From contig VBKX01000282.1 of assembly GCA_005879435.1 (NCBI GenBank), positions 1 to 10,860 of the forward strand: a stretch of DNA of 10,860 nt, read 5' to 3'. Below the pieces are notes generated by a model. That model had not been told where the DNA came from and did no database searches. It saw nothing but the letters and a program-made list of their open reading frames with translations. Source of the DNA: Deltaproteobacteria bacterium (GTDB lineage Bacteria > Desulfobacterota > Binatia > UBA9968). Of this stretch, positions 6,778 through 10,860 are shown one piece after another (positions within the stretch are counted from its first letter, which is position 1; every line of letters starts with the position of its first letter). Both the position numbers and the translations under genes were made by a program.

Positions 6778-6819
6778 TTTCTCACTTACTTGAGCCACTG
6801 GCAAGGATGATTTCTCACT
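6778..6819. repeat. Pair of 9-bp direct repeats upstream of the response regulator
   Basis: TTTCTCACT occurs at 6778-6786 and again at 6811-6819, 33 bases start to start, about three helical turns. They lie 57-98 nt upstream of the response regulator ATG (minus strand), a plausible place for an operator. A chance pair cannot be excluded. Confidence 0.35.
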
Positions 6820-6820
6820 G

Positions 6821-6848
6821 CTGCGAATGGAGCCTCGCAGGTTTTTTT
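6821..6848 (+). terminator. Plus-strand intrinsic terminator without an obvious gene
   Basis: CTGCGA (6821-6826) and TCGCAG (6835-6840) form a 6-bp stem with an 8-nt loop, followed by seven T bases at 6842-6848. This is the standard shape of an intrinsic terminator reading left to right. All genes nearby are on the minus strand, so it could end an antisense or small RNA started in 6722-6820, or stop such transcription from entering the 3' end of the cysteine-rich gene. Read on the minus strand it has no T-tract. Confidence 0.5.
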
Positions 6849-6862
6849 GAATCAGCACCCGT

Positions 6863-8065
6863 TCAGTTTGGGGTAGGCGCCGTAAGAGTCCGCAGCGCTG
6901 TCAGCGGCGACGCCAGCTCGACGCAACGGGCCGGCTGACTTAAATGCTTCGTGCATTCCTGGGCAATCTCAGCGGATGACTTTTCAAATGTGGTTTTCAG
7001 GTATTGGGCGCTAATGCTGAAGCAAGTGTTCTGGTCGCTCTCCTGGTTAAATGCCGCGCAAAACGGCAGAGCGTAACGGCCGTCCCAGGTATTGTCGATC
7101 AAGGCACACGCGGCGCCGCGCATACAGGCGTTGCGAGCGTTGCCGGTCGCAAGCTCGCATTTTTGCGCGGTGGAGAGCGGATTGCCGAAACGCACATCGT
7201 TGGATAGGTCGCGGCCAACGGAAAGCACGCACCGCTCGCGAAACTGCCCGGCTTTGTCACATTCCTTAAAAATGGCTTCGGTGGTAAGCCCCATTTCAGT
7301 CATGCGCGAGGTCTGCATAACGTAACATTCGCTACGGTACTTGATGTCTACTTTGTCGCACGGGTAGTGATAATCAGTCGGGCTCAAGTCGCGGGTCTCC
7401 GGCGTGGCATTAGAAACATTTTCCATGAACACGCCGCCGTAACAGGAGTTGCGGCTCCAATCGTCCGGCAGCGCATCGCAGACTTCCAGGGCTTGACTCA
7501 ACTGGTAGCGGGAAAAGAACAACAACGCGTGCCCGAGTCCATGCAAGCACTGAAAACGGTAACGATAGGCGACTTTGGGATCGCAGGCGATGGCGGCCTT
7601 TTGCTTCAGCTCCGCGGCACTCGGGTGCTTATCGACTTGAGCGTAGACATCGTCGCCGCGCAGAAAGCGCTCGACGGAGCCGTGGTAGCAACCCGAATGG
7701 CAGGTCTGGTCGCACGCCAAAAACGAATCGTGGATGTTTCCCTTGACGCGGTAGGTTTCGCGGCCGATGGCGTGTACGACAGGATGGCAGTCACGCCTGA
7801 ACTCAGGGTCTTCAGCCGAGAAGCGCTCGATCAATTGAAGCGCCTCGCCGGTGGAATGATTTTTTAGCGCCGTGGGAAAAAGCTGATCCAGACATGCTGC
7901 GCCGAGCGCCGTATTCATGCAATTCTTGAGGGATCCGAGAGTCGGCAGGGGTGATGTGAAGGTTGGATCGGGATCTTGGGCCGTTGGCGGCGGATTCAAT
8001 GAACCTGTGAGCAGCCAGGCGAGAAGAATGATTCCCGCTCGCGGCAGATATTTTTTGCGCGCCAT
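6863..8065 (-). CDS. Exported cysteine-rich repeat protein, family not recognised
   Basis: A 400-aa protein that I cannot assign. A signal peptide (ARKKYLPRAGIILLAWLLTG) is followed by a Pro-rich linker and 21 cysteines. Seven pairs recur: C161/173, C196/208, C236/247, C269/279, C303/314, C336/348 and C371/381, with first cysteines 33-40 residues apart. In the first five repeats arginine is three residues before the second cysteine (RFQC, RNSC, RSEC, RERC, RNAC), and a hydrophobic residue follows it in all seven. This suggests a TPR/Sel1-length helical solenoid with a disulfide per repeat. The N-terminal half carries CHPVVHAIGRE (93-103), CDQTCHSGCYHG (118-129) and CLHGLGHAL (173-181), which may be a metal- or ligand-binding cluster. 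The start at 8065 is chosen for GAGGG 5 nt upstream and the signal peptide; an in-frame ATG at 8134 would bury the signal. The response regulator gene follows 141 nt downstream. Confidence 0.88.
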   Translation of the reverse strand: MARKKYLPRAGIILLAWLLTGSLNPPPTAQDPDPTFTSPLPTLGSLKNCMNTALGAACLDQLFPTALKNHSTGEALQLIERFSAEDPEFRRDCHPVVHAIGRETYRVKGNIHDSFLACDQTCHSGCYHGSVERFLRGDDVYAQVDKHPSAAELKQKAAIACDPKVAYRYRFQCLHGLGHALLFFSRYQLSQALEVCDALPDDWSRNSCYGGVFMENVSNATPETRDLSPTDYHYPCDKVDIKYRSECYVMQTSRMTEMGLTTEAIFKECDKAGQFRERCVLSVGRDLSNDVRFGNPLSTAQKCELATGNARNACMRGAACALIDNTWDGRYALPFCAAFNQESDQNTCFSISAQYLKTTFEKSSAEIAQECTKHLSQPARCVELASPLTALRTLTAPTPN

Positions 8066-8092
8066 CAGGGCCCTCATGAAGTTTGCCGACAG

Positions 8093-8121
8093 ATAGTAGC
8101 CAAATCGATTGCTCTCTGCAA
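8093..8121 (-). promoter_or_regulatory. Possible sigma70-type promoter of the cysteine-rich gene
   Basis: Minus-strand TTGCAG (8121-8116) and TACTAT (8098-8093) are separated by 17 nt and would start transcription near 8085, just upstream of the preferred ATG at 8065. The boxes match consensus only 3/6 and 4/6. The position independently favours the 8065 start over 8134. Confidence 0.3.
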
Positions 8122-8201
8122 TTAATTTAAGCATTTAATCGAGAAACCGATGATTACGCGAACCGGGGAACAGCGAAAGCCCGCCGATGCGTTATTCAAA
8201 A

Positions 8202-8231
8202 TTGATGGTTTTGTGGTACTGTGGGGATAAA
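8202..8231 (+). promoter_or_regulatory. Possible promoter of the DUF3108 gene
   Basis: TTGATG (8202-8207) and GATAAA (8226-8231) are separated by 18 nt in the roughly 200-nt gap between the divergent cysteine-rich and DUF3108 genes, and would give a leader of about 28 nt. The match to sigma70 boxes is modest (4/6 each), so this is a candidate only. Confidence 0.25.
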
Positions 8232-8265
8232 CGAATTTTGAGGTTATTCGTCTAAACTGGTTACC

Positions 8266-9126
8266 ATGCGCAAGCTCAAGGTGAATTTTGCGGTTGCCCT
8301 CGCCGGCGTTGTCTGCCTGTGTGTGCTCTCCGCTTCCGAGGCCGGCCAAGCCATGATCAAGGCGGAGGCAGTGCCGGCTTACCAACCAAAGCACTTCCCG
8401 TTCGACGCAGGTGAAAAGGAAGTCTACCAGGCCACTTGGAACGGCATGATCGCGGTAGCAACCGCTGAAGTCCAGACCACCCAGACCGTTATCGACGGGC
8501 GGAAGGTCTATCAGGTGCGCGTCGAAGCGAAAACTTCTAGGATGCTCGATTTCATCTGGAGAATGCGCGACACGATCAGCTCGACTTTCGACGCCAAAGC
8601 GCTCGCGCCTTCGCGATATACGTTTAGCCAGCGGGAAAACTCCAAGGTCATCGACACCGAGGCCAAGCTCGATCACGCCACCAAGCGCTGGTCCGTCAAT
8701 CGACAGCAGGTCGGCAAAGAGACGAAAATCTATCAGTTCGATGCGCAAAACACGCTCGATCCGATCACGGCGGTCTATCTGGCGCGAAGCACGGACTTTA
8801 AGGTCGGCGATAAACTTTATTTCAAGGTCTTCGGCGGCCGTTATCAGTTCTTGCTCGAGTTATTCATCGAGAAAAAAGAGCCCGTCGCGCTGGAGTCCGG
8901 TAAAACCGTCGAGGCCTACCGAATCATCCCAAGGATACAAAACATAACCAAGAATGGCTACGCGAGCCGTTTAAACGAGGCAACGATTTGGATTTCGGCG
9001 GATGAACGGCGCTTACCGATAAAGCTGAGCAGCAAGATAGTTTTCGGCACCGTATACTTGGAGCTGATGCAAGACAAAAGCCGGACGCAGTCCACTTCGA
9101 CCGAGGCGCGTCCCCCGGCGTCTTGA
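8266..9126 (+). CDS. DUF3108 domain-containing exported protein
   Basis: A 286-aa protein with a signal peptide (about 1-28; hydrophobic core VALAGVVCLCVLSAS) and a mature region matching the DUF3108 pattern: FPFDAGEKEVYQATWNG (44-60) as the opening strand, repeated beta strands with a long TFSQRENSK segment (119-127), the hallmark LDPITAVYLAR (164-174), then WISADERRLPIKL (242-254) and a closing beta strand. DUF3108 proteins are periplasmic or outer-membrane-facing beta-sheet proteins of unknown function. The C-terminal 16 residues are a disordered Ser/Thr/Pro tail. No good Shine-Dalgarno is visible before the ATG, but later starts would lose the signal peptide. The M48 protease gene begins 16 nt after the stop, so the two are likely co-transcribed. 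The gene upstream is divergent. Confidence 0.88.
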   Translation: MRKLKVNFAVALAGVVCLCVLSASEAGQAMIKAEAVPAYQPKHFPFDAGEKEVYQATWNGMIAVATAEVQTTQTVIDGRKVYQVRVEAKTSRMLDFIWRMRDTISSTFDAKALAPSRYTFSQRENSKVIDTEAKLDHATKRWSVNRQQVGKETKIYQFDAQNTLDPITAVYLARSTDFKVGDKLYFKVFGGRYQFLLELFIEKKEPVALESGKTVEAYRIIPRIQNITKNGYASRLNEATIWISADERRLPIKLSSKIVFGTVYLELMQDKSRTQSTSTEARPPAS

Positions 9127-9142
9127 TCGAAAGTTGGGCTCT

Positions 9143-9850
9143 ATGTCGAGTCAGCCTAGAGTGAAACTAGGAACTATCGCTGTGGCCTTGCTGCTCTTGG
9201 CCGCGGCCATGTCAGCCTGCGTCGCGGTCGGGCCGGCGCCGTCGACGCGCCGCGCGCCAAGAGAAGATTATCCGACACCCCCGCCATCGTCCTCAGCGCG
9301 ACGCGTCGATCCTTACGAGGCCGAGCGCTTGCGTCGAGTGATTGTGCCGCTTCTCCAAGCGATGGATCATCCTTGCCGGGTCGACCAAGTGCGAGTGGGC
9401 ATTATCAACCAGAATGAAATCAACGCCGCCAACGCGGGCAATTGTGAGTTCTACGTCACCATGGGGCTTTTGCGCCGTGCCAACGACGACCAGCTGCGCG
9501 GGGTTTTGGCGCATGAGATCGCTCACCAAGACCTCGGTCATGTGGCGAAAGCGCAGGTACTCGGCGCGGGCCTCAATATTCTCAGCGCGGGGCTGCAGCA
9601 ACTATTTCCGGCGGCCGGAGCGTTAGCGCCTATCGCCGGCGAACTCGTCGCGCGCGGCTACGGTCGCACTGAAGAATACGCGGCCGACCGCCATGGCGTG
9701 GATATACTCCGCCGCGCCGGCTATTCCAAAGAAACGCTGCTCGACGCGCTTACCTGGATTCGCCGAACCGCCGGCGATGGCGGAGGCGGCTTTCTCTCCA
9801 CCCATCCCGGGCTCGACGAGCGGATCGCGACGATTGAAAAAATGCGCTAG
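9143..9850 (+). CDS. M48-family lipoprotein metalloprotease (LoiP/YggG-like)
   Basis: A 235-aa zinc protease. The N-terminus has a hydrophobic stretch (KLGTIAVALLLLAAAM) and AMSAC with C26 as the likely lipidated residue, although Met at -3 is non-standard. A disordered Pro/Ser/Arg linker (27 to about 55) leads into the M48 domain: helix with RVIVPLLQ, a beta strand around VGIINQNEINAAN, the zinc motif HEIAH (124-128), the third ligand in EEYAADRHG (E178, with D182 of the ExxxD signature) and the C-terminal STHPGLDERI. Length and layout resemble E. coli LoiP (YggG), an M48 envelope lipoprotein involved in protein quality control; the exact orthologue is uncertain. ATG at 9143 is preferred to an in-frame TTG at 9134; neither has a clear ribosome binding site. 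It follows DUF3108 by 16 nt. Confidence 0.9.
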   Translation: MSSQPRVKLGTIAVALLLLAAAMSACVAVGPAPSTRRAPREDYPTPPPSSSARRVDPYEAERLRRVIVPLLQAMDHPCRVDQVRVGIINQNEINAANAGNCEFYVTMGLLRRANDDQLRGVLAHEIAHQDLGHVAKAQVLGAGLNILSAGLQQLFPAAGALAPIAGELVARGYGRTEEYAADRHGVDILRRAGYSKETLLDALTWIRRTAGDGGGGFLSTHPGLDERIATIEKMR

Positions 9851-9970
9851 GTCGCCTTTCGTTCGCTGTGTCTTGTCGCGTCTCTCGATTTGTCTTCTCT
9901 TTCCATCGGGTTAACTTACGTAAACAAATTTTCGGCTGTGGCGTCTAATGCTGCAAGGAGGCCGAAAACC

Positions 9971-10333
9971 ATGAATTCTAATACAGGCGTTTTGCGAAGG
10001 AATTCTTCATTTATCGCTAGTATCGCTGTAGCAGCCACGTTAGTGACCGGGTGCGCGGGTGGCGCGCTGACCACGCGCGAAAAGGGTGCAGGTATCGGCG
10101 CGTTGGGTGGCGCTAGCGTCGGCGGACTAATCGGCTCAGCGGTGCACCATCCATTGGCGGGCGCTATGATTGGAACGGTTTTGGGAGCTGGAGCAGGCGG
10201 TCTGGTCGGTGACCAACTGCAGGGGCGTGAGAATCAGGCCGCCGATCAGGATCAGCAGATTTATCGGAATCAACAGGAGCTTGAAAATCAGCGCCGCGAT
10301 ATCGACCAACTCCGCCGCCGCCCCGAATATTAA
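9971..10333 (+). CDS. Glycine-zipper lipoprotein
   Basis: A 120-aa lipoprotein. The ATG at 9971 is chosen because AAGGAGG lies 9 nt before it; a longer frame from 9890 would place the signal peptide in the interior. The signal peptide ends in LVTGC with C28 lipidated and alanine at +2. Residues about 36-82 form a glycine-zipper hairpin (GAGIGALGGASVGGLIG, then GAMIGTVLGAGAGGLVGD), the type found in YMGG/Omp/2TM glycine-zipper lipoproteins that pack helices within membranes. The C-terminal 35 residues are a Gln/Asp/Arg-rich coiled-coil segment (QDQQIYRNQQELENQRRD), perhaps for oligomerisation or peptidoglycan contact. It has 120 nt of upstream sequence and ends before a strong terminator, so it is probably monocistronic. 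Such proteins are usually envelope components; the particular role is unknown. Confidence 0.87.
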   Translation: MNSNTGVLRRNSSFIASIAVAATLVTGCAGGALTTREKGAGIGALGGASVGGLIGSAVHHPLAGAMIGTVLGAGAGGLVGDQLQGRENQAADQDQQIYRNQQELENQRRDIDQLRRRPEY

Positions 10334-10354
10334 CTTCTCAACTTAACACCTAAA

Positions 10355-10388
10355 CAATGGGGGGCTAATGCCCCCCATTGAGTTTTTT
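10355..10388 (+). terminator. Rho-independent terminator after the glycine-zipper gene
   Basis: CAATGGGGGGC (10355-10365) and GCCCCCCATTG (10370-10380) form a perfect 11-bp GC-rich stem with a TAAT loop, followed by AG and six T bases (10383-10388). It starts 21 nt after the stop of the glycine-zipper gene. This is a textbook intrinsic terminator and the clearest one in the window. Confidence 0.93.
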
Positions 10389-10443
10389 GCGGTGCAGTCG
10401 CCGCTGAACCTTGAAACCGGCAGATGCTCGAACAGCCCGACGC

Positions 10444-10860
10444 ATGACGCGAATTTTTCGATTCCTCAAATTCTCTGCCGGTATTATCGTCATCGCAATC
10501 GCTGTCGGCTGTGTGGTTTTCGTTGGTGGGATCGCGCGCGGTAGCTATTTATCTCCTGGCAATCACCCGATCACCTTGAGCCACGGAGACCGTGAGCGCA
10601 GTGCTATTGTTCATGTTCCGCCGCGCGCGGTGGGCAAAAGCGAGATCCCAGTCATTATCAATTTTCACGGTGGCGGAGGCCATGGCGGGAACGAGCAGGA
10701 ATACTCCTTGATGGATAAGCTCGCGGATCGCGAGACCTTCGTCGCCGTTTATTCCAACGGTACGGGACGCTTCGGTAACCGGCTGCTGACTTGGAACGCC
10801 GGCGCCTGCTGTGCCTATGCGATGAGCAACAACGTCGACGATGTCGGCTTCGTGCGCGCG
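10444..10860 (+). CDS. PHB-depolymerase-family esterase, N-terminal part
   Basis: The first 139 residues of an alpha/beta hydrolase cut by the window end. An N-terminal membrane or signal segment (residues 9-31, with SAGIIVIAIAVGCVVF) is followed by the start of the fold: beta strand around AIVHVPP (54-60), VIINFHGGGGHGGNE (70-84) where HGGGG forms the oxyanion-hole region, and TWNAGACCAYAM (116-127) followed by NNVDDVGFVRA (129-139). WNAG-x-CC and VDDVGF are diagnostic of the Esterase_PHB / LpqC group (COG3509), which includes polyhydroxybutyrate depolymerases and feruloyl-esterase-like enzymes. The catalytic serine (GxSxG) would lie beyond the edge. The substrate cannot be told from the sequence. 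No strong Shine-Dalgarno precedes the ATG. The terminator at 10355-10388 separates it from the upstream gene. Confidence 0.88.
   Translation, partial: MTRIFRFLKFSAGIIVIAIAVGCVVFVGGIARGSYLSPGNHPITLSHGDRERSAIVHVPPRAVGKSEIPVIINFHGGGGHGGNEQEYSLMDKLADRETFVAVYSNGTGRFGNRLLTWNAGACCAYAMSNNVDDVGFVRA

Noticed and set aside
7688..7705. C-x3-C-H in the cysteine-rich protein as a haem-c binding site
   Set aside because: The spacing is one residue longer than the standard CxxCH and no cytochrome features accompany it. It is kept only as a possible metal/cofactor cluster.
7367..7867. 166-aa open frame on the plus strand
   Set aside because: It lies within the cysteine-rich gene on the opposite strand, whose repeat pattern proves the minus reading is the coding one.
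8122..8748. 208-aa open frame on the minus strand
   Set aside because: It is antisense to the DUF3108 gene and runs into the divergent promoter region. It has no domain or ribosome binding site.
1..10860. CRISPR array, tRNA, rRNA, insertion sequence, toxin-antitoxin or defence system
   Set aside because: No regularly spaced repeats, cloverleaf, transposase, terminal repeats or defence-family motifs were seen on either strand.

Overview
The window looks like chromosomal DNA from an uncultivated, moderately GC-rich Gram-negative bacterium. Several exported proteins carry signal peptides or lipoboxes, and the families present (fused membrane/spermidine-synthase protein, DUF3108, M48 lipoprotein protease, glycine-zipper lipoprotein, PHB-depolymerase-type esterase) are usual in proteobacteria and deltaproteobacteria-like lineages. 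A deltaproteobacterial or Binatota-like source is a guess from gene content only. No rRNA, tRNA, CRISPR array, insertion sequence or phage module was seen.

Left block, minus strand (3695 down to 1): a UvrD/PcrA-type helicase, then a seven-helix membrane protein fused to a spermidine-synthase-like domain, then the start of an exported protein that leaves the window. The genes are 2 nt apart and then overlap by 38 nt, so they are probably co-transcribed. Next is a gene-poor stretch (3696-4460), then a plus-strand run of small genes: a 53-aa protein with a very strong ribosome binding site, an 81-aa lipoprotein and an 85-aa exported beta-rich protein.

Middle: the small plus-strand genes converge with a minus-strand group across 5405-5671, which holds six consecutive stem-loops. 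The minus-strand group, in order of transcription, is a 400-aa cysteine-rich exported protein (8065-6863), a single-domain response regulator (6721-6335) and a methyltransferase with an N-terminal lipobox (6316-5672).

Right block, plus strand: a DUF3108 protein, an M48 lipoprotein metalloprotease 16 nt after it, a glycine-zipper lipoprotein ending in a textbook intrinsic terminator, and the start of a PHB-depolymerase-family esterase cut by the window end. This block reads as cell-envelope housekeeping.

The most unusual item is the cysteine-rich protein. It has 21 cysteines, and seven C-x(9-11)-C pairs recur every 33-40 residues, most with arginine three residues before the second cysteine. 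This implies a disulfide-stapled helical solenoid joined to an N-terminal His/Cys-rich part. I do not recognise it as a named family. Second are the stem-loop train at 5429-5660 and a plus-oriented terminator at 6821-6848 that has no plus-strand gene to end. I see no complete defence, secretion or biosynthetic system.
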